The notes under the pieces were generated by a model that made no database searches, was not told the DNA's origin, and was given only the letters and a program-made list of their open reading frames with translations. Position numbers and translations under genes: made by a program. Below are positions 8,901 to 17,009 of a stretch of 64,000 nucleotides of DNA, in pieces. Location of the stretch: the NCBI RefSeq assembly GCF_019924045.1, contig NZ_JAHXBN010000016.1, forward strand, positions 62,001-126,000, given 5' to 3'. This DNA comes from Dyadobacter fermentans. GTDB lineage: Bacteria > Bacteroidota > Bacteroidia > Cytophagales > Spirosomataceae. Position 1 is the first letter of the stretch. Each line of letters opens with the position of its first letter.

Positions 8901-9755
8901 GCCGATTTCTTCCGGACCGAATATGCGACGCCGATCGATAAGTACCAGGATAAGGAAAAGGCTGCCGAACTGCGGAAACTCGTGTACCCATTCATGCTGA
9001 AACGCACGAAAGAGGAGGTAGCAACCGATTTGCCGGATAAAACTGAGACGATTCTCTTCTGCGAGATGGGTAACAAGCAGCGGAAGGTCTACGACACATT
9101 CCGCGAACGCTACCGCCAGGAAATCGCGGAAAAACTCGCAACGGAAGGTCTTAACAAGAGCAGTTTCCTCATTCTGGAAGCCCTGTTGAAGTTGCGCCAG
9201 ATTTGCGACTCGCCATCTATTTTGTCAGGCGACGAGGATTTTGGAAACGAATCGGCGAAGCTCGAAGAAATTACCCGTGAGATCGAAGAGAATGCTTCGA
9301 ACCACAAAATATTGATATTCAGCCAATTCCTGGGCATGCTCGACTTGATCCGCAAGCATTTGGAAAAAATGAATATCCCTTACGAATACCTCGATGGCCA
9401 GACTGTGGACCGTGCGGGACGTGTGAACCGTTTCCAGAACGATGATACTTGCCGTGTGTTCCTGATGAGCCTCAAAGCGGGCGGGGTAGGGCTTAACCTT
9501 ACCGAAGCGGATTACGTATACCTCGTTGATCCGTGGTGGAATCCTGCCGTGGAGCGCCAGGCGATCGACCGCACCCACCGGATCGGGCAGACGCGCAAGG
9601 TATTTGCCTATAAAATGATTTGTAAGGATACGATTGAAGAGAAAATTCTGCTGTTACAGCAACGTAAGCAAGACCTGGCAGAAGATTTGGTGGGCGGAGA
9701 GTCCGGCTTTATCAAAAAACTGAGCCAGGAAGATATTATGGGGCTTTTCAGCTAA
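5955..9755 (+). CDS. Large SNF2-family ATPase/helicase with two SWIM-like zinc motifs
   Basis: This 1266-residue protein is a Swi2/Snf2-type DNA translocase. The N-terminal region has two SWIM-like CxC..CxH motifs: CSCPDKAGLCKH near residue 76 and CTCNQKLWVPLCEH near 179. A long middle region without a recognisable domain spans about 200-800. The SNF2 ATPase follows, with Walker A DDMGLGKT near 831 and Walker B DEAQ near 928. Helicase motif V/VI is GGVGLNLTEA..DRTHRIGQ near 1177-1210. Bacterial members are thought to remodel protein-DNA complexes, but the role of this one is unknown. It is monocistronic with a strong hairpin after the stop. Confidence 0.92.
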   Translation: MENEKKEKLSNFLLRRADRDVLSRGRSIYSSGGLKVSKLDYNGPGNAEFKVKSDYSIQYYQIFIRDFLTPQITTECSCPDKAGLCKHRVASILYILDKMPTIKQVVHEMGNTTIELQEIREMQLRGMVLDETWQNRENVGPVEIVSAREGEAECQVTDKGQEYMTTFRRVKGTRQVQTTCTCNQKLWVPLCEHKLAALLKLREELGEKAFEVMRDLTVEKSNLLAEYGYSLEDSFKDKFEFRLDEDGGLHLIKLDPAIQKVGAYQDWRSLRERILPVQESSFAVTLTDNGQDDEDRVSIFVFWPKGKNHLLDIGFGVFSVKFSSKSEKVTNIRNIAGGSSHYYNADEIPVLTESDARLVRMAKHWEEGLQKFIRKQGWAYNAYLHFDDVEADQRYEARNYVGKQLTRVFNDLDGDRLFLADGDYVTSNHQLTQLELHREPVKLFFVLTEDKEFITLNPYVEIKPGTPLELQKVVSLDSFWLGIYNERTLFRWAGISEAEMVAYLSQNGFKIRVKKDFGDDFLKNWIIPVSEKFDVIFQTRHEIQTSPLAFQKPKFYLKEDEANLLIVPSYVYLEENGKTERRPGEELELLHDQRRTRTTFDNNQITMLERDVQAENAIWDWAKALHPSFEHQTGQPFFYVPFEQVMKDGWLFNFVDAAKKKHYEIFGFKDLKKMKFNPNRGTVKVHTSSGIDWFDMKIEISFGDQTVSLADAKKALLKKQNYIQLQDGSLGVLPDEWIAKLEPLMQFGRVNDDQIHLSKIHFSLIDELVSEIDNEDVFRELWEKKQKLLNFKQIPSVPLPQNIEATLRQYQEEGYKWLHFLDEFQWGGCLADDMGLGKTLQMLTFLQNQKNLDPEYTNLVVVPTTLIFNWQAEAAKFTPDLKLYVHRGMARRKDIEFFREYDIILTTYGTMRSDVELLRQFDFNYIILDEAQAIKNPDSLTSKASRLLRARNRLTMTGTPVENNTFDLYSQFEFLNPGMLGHADFFRTEYATPIDKYQDKEKAAELRKLVYPFMLKRTKEEVATDLPDKTETILFCEMGNKQRKVYDTFRERYRQEIAEKLATEGLNKSSFLILEALLKLRQICDSPSILSGDEDFGNESAKLEEITREIEENASNHKILIFSQFLGMLDLIRKHLEKMNIPYEYLDGQTVDRAGRVNRFQNDDTCRVFLMSLKAGGVGLNLTEADYVYLVDPWWNPAVERQAIDRTHRIGQTRKVFAYKMICKDTIEEKILLLQQRKQDLAEDLVGGESGFIKKLSQEDIMGLFS

Positions 9756-9767
9756 TATCGGATGAGT

Positions 9768-9805
9768 GCTAAATTACTGAATCGATGGAGGTTCAGTAAT
9801 TTAGC
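9768..9805. terminator. Hairpin terminator after the SNF2 gene
   Basis: A perfect 14-bp stem, GCTAAATTACTGAA (9768-9781) pairing with 9792-9805, encloses a 10-base loop. The stop codon and last codons of the convergent minus-strand gene lie in the right arm, so the hairpin may serve both transcripts. There is no clear T-tract. Confidence 0.7.
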
Positions 9806-10083
9806 AACTTGCTGCCAGCAGAAATGTGCAGTAATCTTTGGTTAACCAATCTGGCCGTAGGGTCTGATTTCGCCGAATCGGCCGATGCGAACTCGAATGT
9901 TTGTGAATCGGTCAGCTCGGCATACTCCGGCGCCGAGGTACCTCCATCCTTTGGAGCAAGTGGCGAAGAATTGTACATTTTTTCTACACCTGTATGCTTG
10001 GCTGTTCCATACCGGGCTTCTTTTTGCATTACACACAGAACCAGTAAAACTGAGGCAATTAGAAGAGTAATTCTATTTTTCAT
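9793..10083 (-). CDS. Small secreted protein of unknown function
   Basis: This 96-residue frame begins with a convincing signal peptide (MKNRITLLIASVLLVLCVMQ). The rest is polar, rich in Ser, Ala and Asp, with no cysteine. I do not recognise a family. The minus-strand frame is preferred over the overlapping plus-strand frame because of its signal sequence and its fit with the neighbouring minus-strand genes. Its stop codon lies in the terminator hairpin of the convergent helicase gene. Confidence 0.55.
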   Translation of the reverse strand: MKNRITLLIASVLLVLCVMQKEARYGTAKHTGVEKMYNSSPLAPKDGGTSAPEYAELTDSQTFEFASADSAKSDPTARLVNQRLLHISAGSKLLNY

Positions 10084-10182
10084 GTCCAGAGATGTCTATT
10101 GTTCAGGGTTCTAAATCAGACAACACTTTCACAAAGAGCAAATTTCGCGCCAGAAGGTTGGAACACAGTTTCAAATGGTGAC

Positions 10183-10221
10183 AAAAAAAGCCCGTTTCCG
10201 CTGAGAAACAGGCCTTTTTTT
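10183..10221. terminator. Bidirectional rho-independent terminator
   Basis: A-tract, stem GCCcGTTTC pairing with GAAACaGGC, then a T-tract: a near-symmetric intrinsic terminator just downstream of the minus-strand RidA gene. It separates that gene from the small secreted-protein gene. Confidence 0.8.
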
Positions 10222-10236
10222 AAATATTCCAATGTA

Positions 10237-10620
10237 TTACTGGACTATTGCAGTGAACTCGATCTCAACAAGGTAATCGGCCGATACCAATTTGCTGATT
10301 TCGTAGATACCTGTGGTGGGCTTAATGGCGCCGAAATACGCACCATGTGCGCGGGCGATGTCCTCAAAAAGGGTAATATCCGTGGTGAAAATGCGCGTAC
10401 GGACCACATCTGCCAGGCTGGCGCCTGCATCCTGCAATACTTTTTCGATGCGCTCGATAATATTGTTCGTCTGCGCATAAGCATCGTCAGCCTTCACTTT
10501 ATCGCCATCCACGATAGCAACCGTTCCGGCGACCTCAATGATATTTCCGATCCTAACCGCCCGGCAATACCCCATTTTGTCTTCCCAAGGGGACCCAGAG
10601 AGTATATTTTGTCTTGACAT
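10237..10620 (-). CDS. RidA family (YjgF/YER057c/UK114) protein
   Basis: The 127-residue protein has the RidA fold, whose archetype hydrolyses reactive enamine/imine intermediates such as 2-aminoacrylate. Visible family features are GTVAIVDGD near residue 33, NNIIERIEKVLQDAGASLADVVRTRIF and the C-terminal LVEIEFTAIV. The Arg used by RidA deaminases is present in VVRTRIF. Many paralogous subfamilies exist and differ in substrate, so exact function is uncertain. It is a single-gene unit ending at an intrinsic terminator. Confidence 0.85.
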   Translation of the reverse strand: MSRQNILSGSPWEDKMGYCRAVRIGNIIEVAGTVAIVDGDKVKADDAYAQTNNIIERIEKVLQDAGASLADVVRTRIFTTDITLFEDIARAHGAYFGAIKPTTGIYEISKLVSADYLVEIEFTAIVQ

Positions 10621-10659
10621 ATTAAGTTGTTAAAAATAGAAATTACCCAAAGTTAAGGA

Positions 10660-11109
10660 TCAATCGCTTGCAAGAAGCCTCCTGAACCGGCGTTTTACAC
10701 TTGCTGAATGACAAAAGCAATCTTTCAAATCCTTGAATTCGGTATCTTTCAGCCGGCCGACAACTTGGTAATCGAGCCCTTCCACCGGATAAATATCCTT
10801 CAAGTTTGCGATCTCATACTCGTCTATTTGTTGTCCATAAACAAACGTATCAAGCGGGAACGCCCAGTTGTTAGTTGCCACGGGTAAGTCGGCTTTGAAA
10901 ATGAAGCAGTTAAAACATGCTTCGGGAACTTCAATACAACCGTAGGCTTCAGAAGAAGCTGTTGGCCTGAAATCGCGACTCGACGGCAGGCTTGCAAGTA
11001 TTGTGCTGGCGCCGATTATTTTCAGGACGATGAAATACTTAGCTTTGGGAGGGTTACTGTTCTTAAAATAGAACAGTTCAAAGTATAGAATATCGCCTTC
11101 TCCGCCCAT
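10660..11109 (-). CDS. Putative toxin partner of the Panacea antitoxin (unknown family)
   Basis: I do not recognise this 149-residue protein with certainty. It follows the Panacea-domain gene by 5 bp on the same strand, the classic layout of a toxin-antitoxin operon. The N-terminal half (GDILYFELF..KAKYFIVLK) is beta-rich and faintly recalls the start of MazF/PemK-like barrels (GDI..., a basic run, then a hydrophobic strand). That similarity is weak and is an inference only. Cysteines cluster in the middle (EACFNCF) and near the end (DCFCHS). The basic tail KRRFRRLL could contact nucleic acid. The cassette appears lower in GC than its neighbours by eye. Confidence 0.65.
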   Translation of the reverse strand: MGGEGDILYFELFYFKNSNPPKAKYFIVLKIIGASTILASLPSSRDFRPTASSEAYGCIEVPEACFNCFIFKADLPVATNNWAFPLDTFVYGQQIDEYEIANLKDIYPVEGLDYQVVGRLKDTEFKDLKDCFCHSASVKRRFRRLLASD

Positions 11110-11114
11110 CCTGT

Positions 11115-11714
11115 TCAGATTTTAAGCGACTTTGTATTTCTTAAATAGCTCAATTGATCCTGATAGATTTCCTTTTTCAATGGCATACTTTCCAGTAATC
11201 TTGAAAAATCGATAGGAATCTCGGTAGAGTTCAAATGACCGGTTTCAAGGTGTTCCAACACACCATTTTCCTGTGCAGTAATATACCAAAGCGAATGCTT
11301 ACGGTGCGTTAGCTGAATAAGATCCGCAGCGGATGAGGCCTGAAACGTTTCAACAATATGTTCCAACAATTTCATTTCGTTGTCAGAAAATTCGTCATCG
11401 GAAAATTCCTTTTTAGGCGCGATGAAGACGGAGCCGTCGGCAGTAATCCGCGTAATATAGTCGGCCAGCAAAATAGGTTCGTCGGAAGATAAGTCAACAA
11501 AAACATCGCGCGACACCGGCCCGAGCTTCCAGACGGAAAAGTCGAGATTGAAAAACGGCAGACCGTAAGTCCGCACAGCATATTCTTCAATGAGGTAAAT
11601 CAATTTCAAGAGCTTGGTTTTCGACAACGGCCTAATCCGTTCGGCAAGGTAAACAACTGCATTGCCTAGCTTGTCAATCTCTGAATTTGAAAAGGGGTGA
11701 AGCAAGTAATTCAT
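11115..11714 (-). CDS. Panacea-domain (SocA-like, DUF4065) antitoxin
   Basis: This 199-residue protein has the core of the Panacea/SocA/DUF4065 domain: KTKLLKLIYLIEEYAVRTYG near residue 33, WKLGPVSRDVF near 63 and LTHRKHSLW near 140. Panacea domains are known as versatile antitoxins that neutralise many unrelated toxins encoded beside them. SocA from Caulobacter acts as a proteolytic adaptor for its toxin. Here the gene precedes a 149-residue partner by 5 bp, so a PanAT-type pair is likely. Upstream lies recQ on the same strand, separated by 53 bp. Confidence 0.82.
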   Translation of the reverse strand: MNYLLHPFSNSEIDKLGNAVVYLAERIRPLSKTKLLKLIYLIEEYAVRTYGLPFFNLDFSVWKLGPVSRDVFVDLSSDEPILLADYITRITADGSVFIAPKKEFSDDEFSDNEMKLLEHIVETFQASSAADLIQLTHRKHSLWYITAQENGVLEHLETGHLNSTEIPIDFSRLLESMPLKKEIYQDQLSYLRNTKSLKI

Positions 11715-11767
11715 GAAACAGTATTGGCTAAATTACACTAACTAAACAGATTACCCAAAAACCTCGT

Positions 11768-13924
11768 TCACTGAACTTGCCGTTCCTCTTCCCAAACCGC
11801 CAGCGCGAGCCGGATTTGTCCGTAATCGTACCGTTCGTTCAGCAATTCGAACAGGGGTTTTAACGGGTCATTTTTTCCGATGTGAATTTCTTCTGCCGCT
11901 GCTACGATGGTTTGGTATGCCGCGGGCTCTATGAGTGATTTCAGATCAACACCGTGGCCGTCTTCTTTGAGTTTTACCAAATGCGAGATGATGGTTACCG
12001 GGTTAAGGTTGCGTTTTTCGGCAATCACCTTGACGGAATAGCCCTCCTTGTAAAGATCATAGGTTTCGACGAACGTCATTCCTTTCACAATGCGCGTGCC
12101 GGGGGCATTGTTTTCCCTCGCGAAATTGAGGATTTCGTTGATGAATGCCTCTCCATAGCGCCTGAACTTTTCGGCCCCCACGCCGGAAACGGCTTTCATT
12201 TGTGCTTCGGAAATAGGCTTTTTCTGTGCCATTTCGGAAAGGGAAGCGTCGCTGAAAACAACGTAGGGGGGCACACCGAGCGTGTCGGCCAGCTGCTTGC
12301 GAAGCTGGCGGAGGCGTTCGAAAAGGGCGTCGCGGATGATTTCCTGCTTGGGTTTTTCCTTCGGTACCAGTTCTTCTTCTTTCGCTTTCCGTTCGGCGAG
12401 CGGGATGAATTTCACGAGTTCGATTTGCCGCTCGCCTTTCAAAACCTGCCAGCTTACCGGATTTAGTTTAAATGAATGTGCCTCGTCGTAAGCAATGTCC
12501 ATCACGCCGGAGTTGAGCATTTGGCCCAGGTATTCCGACCATTCATCGCCGCGCAGCTCGTGCCCGACACCGAAAGTAGGAAGCTTTTCGTAGCCGTATT
12601 GCAGGATATTCCGGTTGCGGCTGCCCCGGAGGATGTCGATGAGCATACCCATGGCTACCTTTTGCTCCGTGCGGGCGATGCCCGACAATGCTTTTTGTGC
12701 GATAATGGTCGCGTCGAAGCGGGTGCGCGGATTACGGCACACGTCGCAGTTGCCGCAGTCGTGGTCCACCGGCTCATTAAAGTAGCTCAATAGAATGCGC
12801 CGGCGGCAAATATCGGCTTCGGCATACTGCTTCATTCGGTTGAGTTTGGCATGCAAAAGCTCTTTCTGCTCTGCCGACTGGTCCGAATTGTTGATCATAT
12901 CCTGCCGGGTGATAATATCCATGTAGCTGTAAAACAGCACCGTGTCCGCACTGGCGCCATCACGGCCCGCCCGCCCGATTTCCTGGTAAAAGCTCTCAAC
13001 GTTCGACGGTAAATTATAGTGGATCACCCAGCGCACGTTGGATTTATCGATCCCCATTCCAAATGCGATCGTGGCGACGATGATTTGAATATCATCCCTC
13101 AAAAAATTCTCCTGCACCTGCGAGCGCTTGTCGCCCGTCATGCCCGCGTGGTAGTACGCGACGCGCAAGCCTGCTTTTTGCAAGCTGGCCGCCACGGTTT
13201 CGGTACCTTTCCGGCTGAGGCAGTAAATAATGCCTGGCTGGTCTTCATGCTTCTTGATGAAACGCTGGATTTGCTCGATACGCTTCCGTCCGGGCAGCAC
13301 ATTGAGGCTCAGATTGGGCCTATCGAAGCTGGAAATGAAGGTTTCGGCGTGTTCGATATTCAGCTGTTTCAGAATATCCCTGCGTGTGACGCGGTCGGCG
13401 GTGGCGGTGAGCGCTACGATCGGTACGTCGGGGAAGCGTACTTTCAGCAGGTTCAGCTGGCGGTATTCCGGCCGGAAATCGTGGCCCCAGGACGAAATAC
13501 AGTGCGACTCATCGATGGCAAAGAGCTGCACATTCCATTCCCGCAGCAAATCGAAGGTATTACCGGCAAAGAGCCGTTCCGGCGCGATGTAGAGCAGCTT
13601 CAATTCACCCAACTTGATTTGCCACATGATCTGGTCCTGTTCGGCGCCTGAGATGGTAGAGTTGAGGAAAGCAGCGGTAATGCCATTCCCTCGCAACGCC
13701 TCTACCTGGTCTTTCATGAGGGCAATCAGCGGGGAAATTACCACGGTAAGTCCTTCCCGGAGCACCGCCGGAATCTGGAAACAAACAGACTTACCACCGC
13801 CCGTGGGCATCAGCACCATGCAATCGCAGTTGGCCATGATGGTGTCGATGATTTCGGATTGTTGAGGGCGAAAGGAGTCGTATCCGAAATATTTCTTTAA
13901 TGCTTCAAGTTTGTTAATGGACAT
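11768..13924 (-). CDS. recQ: ATP-dependent DNA helicase RecQ
   Basis: RecQ unwinds DNA 3'-5' during recombination and fork repair. From the ATG at 13924 the protein has 718 residues. Motifs are MPTGGGKS (Walker A), DESHCISSWGHDFRPEY (motif II and aromatic loop), the RecQ zinc site with CRRR..CGNCDVC, a winged-helix region, and an HRDC domain (LRKQLADTLGVPPYVVFSDASL). A C-terminal helical segment with AEKRNLNPVTIISHLVKL resembles the helix-turn-helix tail of many RecQ proteins. The frame extends to a TTG at 13990, but a TATTTTTG -7-like box lies inside that extension, so the inner ATG is preferred. Confidence 0.95.
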   Translation of the reverse strand: MSINKLEALKKYFGYDSFRPQQSEIIDTIMANCDCMVLMPTGGGKSVCFQIPAVLREGLTVVISPLIALMKDQVEALRGNGITAAFLNSTISGAEQDQIMWQIKLGELKLLYIAPERLFAGNTFDLLREWNVQLFAIDESHCISSWGHDFRPEYRQLNLLKVRFPDVPIVALTATADRVTRRDILKQLNIEHAETFISSFDRPNLSLNVLPGRKRIEQIQRFIKKHEDQPGIIYCLSRKGTETVAASLQKAGLRVAYYHAGMTGDKRSQVQENFLRDDIQIIVATIAFGMGIDKSNVRWVIHYNLPSNVESFYQEIGRAGRDGASADTVLFYSYMDIITRQDMINNSDQSAEQKELLHAKLNRMKQYAEADICRRRILLSYFNEPVDHDCGNCDVCRNPRTRFDATIIAQKALSGIARTEQKVAMGMLIDILRGSRNRNILQYGYEKLPTFGVGHELRGDEWSEYLGQMLNSGVMDIAYDEAHSFKLNPVSWQVLKGERQIELVKFIPLAERKAKEEELVPKEKPKQEIIRDALFERLRQLRKQLADTLGVPPYVVFSDASLSEMAQKKPISEAQMKAVSGVGAEKFRRYGEAFINEILNFARENNAPGTRIVKGMTFVETYDLYKEGYSVKVIAEKRNLNPVTIISHLVKLKEDGHGVDLKSLIEPAAYQTIVAAAEEIHIGKNDPLKPLFELLNERYDYGQIRLALAVWEEERQVQ

Positions 13925-13973
13925 GATGTACTGATTAATGGTATTTACTTCAAAAGAATTTCCTTTCGCGCTG

Positions 13974-13981
13974 CAAAAATA
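13974..13981 (-). promoter_or_regulatory. Candidate -7 element for recQ
   Basis: On the minus strand this reads TATTTTTG, matching TAnnTTTG, about 50 bp upstream of the chosen recQ ATG. No clear -33 box is seen, so confidence is limited. Confidence 0.35.
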
Positions 13982-13986
13982 GGGCT

Positions 13987-16104
13987 TCAAAACTGATACA
14001 TCACCTGTACTTTTGCTTCGCTTCGCTTGTTACCGTTAATTTCATTGAGTCCTGAACTGATCTTCTCAATGTCCGAATACCGCGTTTGCGACCATCGGAG
14101 CCATATTTTAAGCTGTTTTGTAATGGTATACCGCAGCATTAAATAATGCCGGGTACCGGTGTTGTAATAGGCCGGGATCGAGAATGCGTAGAGCATATCC
14201 TTCTCATACACATACTGCCGGCTATCGTAATTGTCGGTCTTGAAAAATGCTGCGCGACCGCTGATTTCCAGTCTGGAAAAATGCCAGGTCACGTCCTGCA
14301 CGATCGTGAAGCCGTTAGAGCCTTTGGAATGCCCGTTTTTCAACCCGCCATATTGCAACCGGGTCCGAAACGCACACCGGAGCGGAATTTCGAAATCGAT
14401 ATTGAACATGGCTGTCCGTTTAATAGATCGGATCAGCGATGGGTTATTGTCCTCTGCCGCAGGATCATTAACCTGCTTATGCTTTTCATGAAATAGCAGA
14501 TATGCATTCAACCGCTTCGAAGGTTTCCATAGCAAATGCAGGAAATAATCGAAGCCGCCGGAAGGTTTATCGACCTGGTATTTCAGCCACGGGAACCGGA
14601 AATAGTCAAAATAGGCACTCCATTGCCATTTGCGGGAAGGCGACCAGCGGATTCCGGCATAGGCGCCGCGCTCGTTGATGGGCCGGGTGGCTTCGCTGAT
14701 AGGATTGCCATAAAATGTATGAAAGTGGCGGGCATAATGTCGCGCCATTACCGATATATCGACCTTTCTGCCAATGCTGGCAATCAACCCGCCAATTGCA
14801 CCGGTCCCGCCGCTTTTTGAAATAGCACTTTCGCCGAAGAAATGGATGTTTTGCCAGCGGTAATCTCCATGCAAACCTGCGATCAGGTTCTGTTTTCCCG
14901 AAAATTCATACCGGTTGTAGGCCAGATCGCGCTTTTGGATAAAAAAATCATAGCCGGTATGAAGCACCGTCAGCCCGATTTGACCTTTTTGAGAAAACAA
15001 CTTGTGCAGTAAATGCATGCCGATATTCTGTTCGCGCAGGATATTGTGCTTTTCAATTTCCGAAGGCGTGCGGTGGTAGCCGGTAACGGGTAACGAGGTG
15101 GTGATGCCGGAATGAATGCTGTCCTGTTCCTGGGTGGCGTCGCGTTTTGTTTTGGAGATGAGAATGGTCACATCGGTGTGTGTGGTAATGCTCCACGTCG
15201 CTGCAATGCCCCGGAAAAAGTTGGCTTCGGTAGCCGAGGTGTAAGGTCTGAGGCCGGTTGTGCTTCTGTAAACAGTTCGGATTACTTCCGAACCTTTTCC
15301 CAGTGAAAATCCCGCGCCGGTGACCATTCCCTGCCCGGCTTGCATTTGAAAGTCGCCGATAATAAGGCTTTTAAGCCCTCCCCGGTCGAGGATTTGAGCA
15401 TGAAAAGAAGTGTAGTCAATACCAAAAATCTGCCTGCGCGCATTCCATTGCCATATTTTCTCGCCAGTATCTTTTTCCAATGTAATTCCAAAACTATACG
15501 CGCCGCTCCGTGCATTTCGGTAGCGGAGGTAGCCATTGAAAGGCGGCCCCTGGTAGCGCGTAGTCGCACCGGAGTTGGAATCCAGCGGTGCGAAACCCTT
15601 CTGTCGCTCCATTAACTTACCCGAACGAAACATCAGAAAATGCTGTCCCGGATTTTTCAATGCTTCTTGAATGGAAACTGCTTGGCTATTGATTGTTACA
15701 AATGGCAATAGCCTTTGAATTGTGTAAATATCAAACCCTGAAATGGCTTGTAGCTCGTAAAGCGACAACAAAGCACCCGCTTTTGCACGATAGTCGAAAA
15801 AGGCTCGGAGCTGATCTTCACTTAAAATAAATGTAGCAGCAAGGTCGTCGGCTGTGGCGGTGTTGAGGTCGAGCGGGCTGGCGTAGAGCTGCAAAAGTGC
15901 CTCGTAAAGCTCCTCGGAATCGTCGGGCGGGACAGGGAAAAGTTCGGCTATGAACTGGTTAATATCGATCTCAGGCCGAGGAGGTTCCTGGGCAATGGAC
16001 AGGTAGGGAATGCAAATGACGAGCAAGGCAGTTGCCCACAGGGAATAGCCGGCAGGAAACCCTTGAAGATCAAAAGCGTATGTGGTTTTCATCGATCTCA
16101 GCAT
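13987..16104 (-). CDS. Helix-hairpin-helix protein with predicted outer-membrane barrel
   Basis: The 705-residue product has a signal peptide (hydrophobic run ending near SIAQE). The N-terminal part contains ComEA-like helix-hairpin-helix units, SPLDLNTATADDLAATF near residue 76 and LYELQAISGFDIYTI near 115. The remainder is beta-rich with alternating aromatic residues and ends in VMYQF, as outer-membrane barrels do. Similar HhH-plus-barrel proteins are widespread and uncharacterised in Bacteroidota, and a role in DNA handling at the surface is speculation. Either ATG, 16104 or 16092, could start it. Confidence 0.8.
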   Translation of the reverse strand: MLRSMKTTYAFDLQGFPAGYSLWATALLVICIPYLSIAQEPPRPEIDINQFIAELFPVPPDDSEELYEALLQLYASPLDLNTATADDLAATFILSEDQLRAFFDYRAKAGALLSLYELQAISGFDIYTIQRLLPFVTINSQAVSIQEALKNPGQHFLMFRSGKLMERQKGFAPLDSNSGATTRYQGPPFNGYLRYRNARSGAYSFGITLEKDTGEKIWQWNARRQIFGIDYTSFHAQILDRGGLKSLIIGDFQMQAGQGMVTGAGFSLGKGSEVIRTVYRSTTGLRPYTSATEANFFRGIAATWSITTHTDVTILISKTKRDATQEQDSIHSGITTSLPVTGYHRTPSEIEKHNILREQNIGMHLLHKLFSQKGQIGLTVLHTGYDFFIQKRDLAYNRYEFSGKQNLIAGLHGDYRWQNIHFFGESAISKSGGTGAIGGLIASIGRKVDISVMARHYARHFHTFYGNPISEATRPINERGAYAGIRWSPSRKWQWSAYFDYFRFPWLKYQVDKPSGGFDYFLHLLWKPSKRLNAYLLFHEKHKQVNDPAAEDNNPSLIRSIKRTAMFNIDFEIPLRCAFRTRLQYGGLKNGHSKGSNGFTIVQDVTWHFSRLEISGRAAFFKTDNYDSRQYVYEKDMLYAFSIPAYYNTGTRHYLMLRYTITKQLKIWLRWSQTRYSDIEKISSGLNEINGNKRSEAKVQVMYQF

Positions 16105-16128
16105 ACGCTTTTGATATGAATGAAAAGG

Positions 16129-16992
16129 TTAGAAGGCTTTCAGACTTAAATCCAGACTTCGCGCCTGATGCGTGAGCGCACCGCTGGAAATCCCATCCAC
16201 ACCGGTTTCGGCCACTGCGCGTAATGTTTTTTCGGTAATGTTGCCGGATGCCTCTGTTTCGTATCGCCCGCCGATCCGCTTCACCGCTTCCCGCAGGTTA
16301 TCCAGCGAAAAGTTATCAAGCATGATGATATCGACCTGGCCGACACGCAACACCTCGTCCACCTCGGCAAGGTTCCGCGTTTCTATCTCGATTTTCAGCT
16401 TCCGGCCGGTTTCTTTCAGGTATTTGTTGGCCCCGGTAATCGCCGCTTCGATGCCGCCGGCGTAATCCACGTGGTTATCCTTCAACATAATCATGTCGTA
16501 AAGGCCCATCCGGTGGTTTACCGCGCCACCGATTTTCACCGCCATTTTTTCAAACAGCCTGAAATTCGGAGTCGTTTTGCGCGTATCGAGCAGTTTTACG
16601 GGCAAATCCTTGATCAAATCCGACATCTGCCGTGCATAAGTGGCGATACCGCTCATGCGCTGCATAATGTTCAGCACCAGCCGCTCGGCTTTCAGGATCA
16701 GGCGTGCGTTTCCTTCTACCGTAAAAACAATGTCTCCTGTTGATACGACAGAACCGTCAAAAAGTAACACATCAATTTTCGGAAGGGGGTAACCGTAATA
16801 TTTAGCGGTTTCATCGAAGATAATCTGCGCCACTTCCACCCCCGCGAGTACGCCGTCCTGTTTCACCAGCAGCTTCGCGCGCTTGGTAGCATTCTCGGGT
16901 ACGCTGGCGAGGGATGAATGGTCTCCATCACCGATATCTTCCAGCAATGCAAGCCTGAGAAGATTCCGGAGTTCGTGGGGGTCAGTTTCCAT
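16129..16992 (-). CDS. nadC: Nicotinate-nucleotide pyrophosphorylase (quinolinate phosphoribosyltransferase)
   Basis: This enzyme turns quinolinate and PRPP into nicotinate mononucleotide in de novo NAD synthesis. At 287 residues it has the normal length. Signatures include the N-terminal EDIGDGDHSS, KQDGVLAG, the substrate-binding LDTRKTTPNFR near residue 140, HRMGLYDMIMLKDNH near 160, and DGISSGALTHQ near the C-terminus. nadA and nadB are not in the window. It ends 24 bp before the HhH barrel gene and may be co-transcribed with it. Confidence 0.95.
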   Translation of the reverse strand: METDPHELRNLLRLALLEDIGDGDHSSLASVPENATKRAKLLVKQDGVLAGVEVAQIIFDETAKYYGYPLPKIDVLLFDGSVVSTGDIVFTVEGNARLILKAERLVLNIMQRMSGIATYARQMSDLIKDLPVKLLDTRKTTPNFRLFEKMAVKIGGAVNHRMGLYDMIMLKDNHVDYAGGIEAAITGANKYLKETGRKLKIEIETRNLAEVDEVLRVGQVDIIMLDNFSLDNLREAVKRIGGRYETEASGNITEKTLRAVAETGVDGISSGALTHQARSLDLSLKAF

Positions 16993-17009
16993 TTTAGTAG
17001 AAATTAAAA

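Noticed and set aside
10099..10617. 172-codon frame on the plus strand opposite RidA
   Set aside because: It runs through an intrinsic terminator and lies antisense to a conserved RidA protein.
13019..13651. 210-codon frame on the plus strand opposite recQ
   Set aside because: It lies antisense to the helicase motifs of RecQ and has no family signal.
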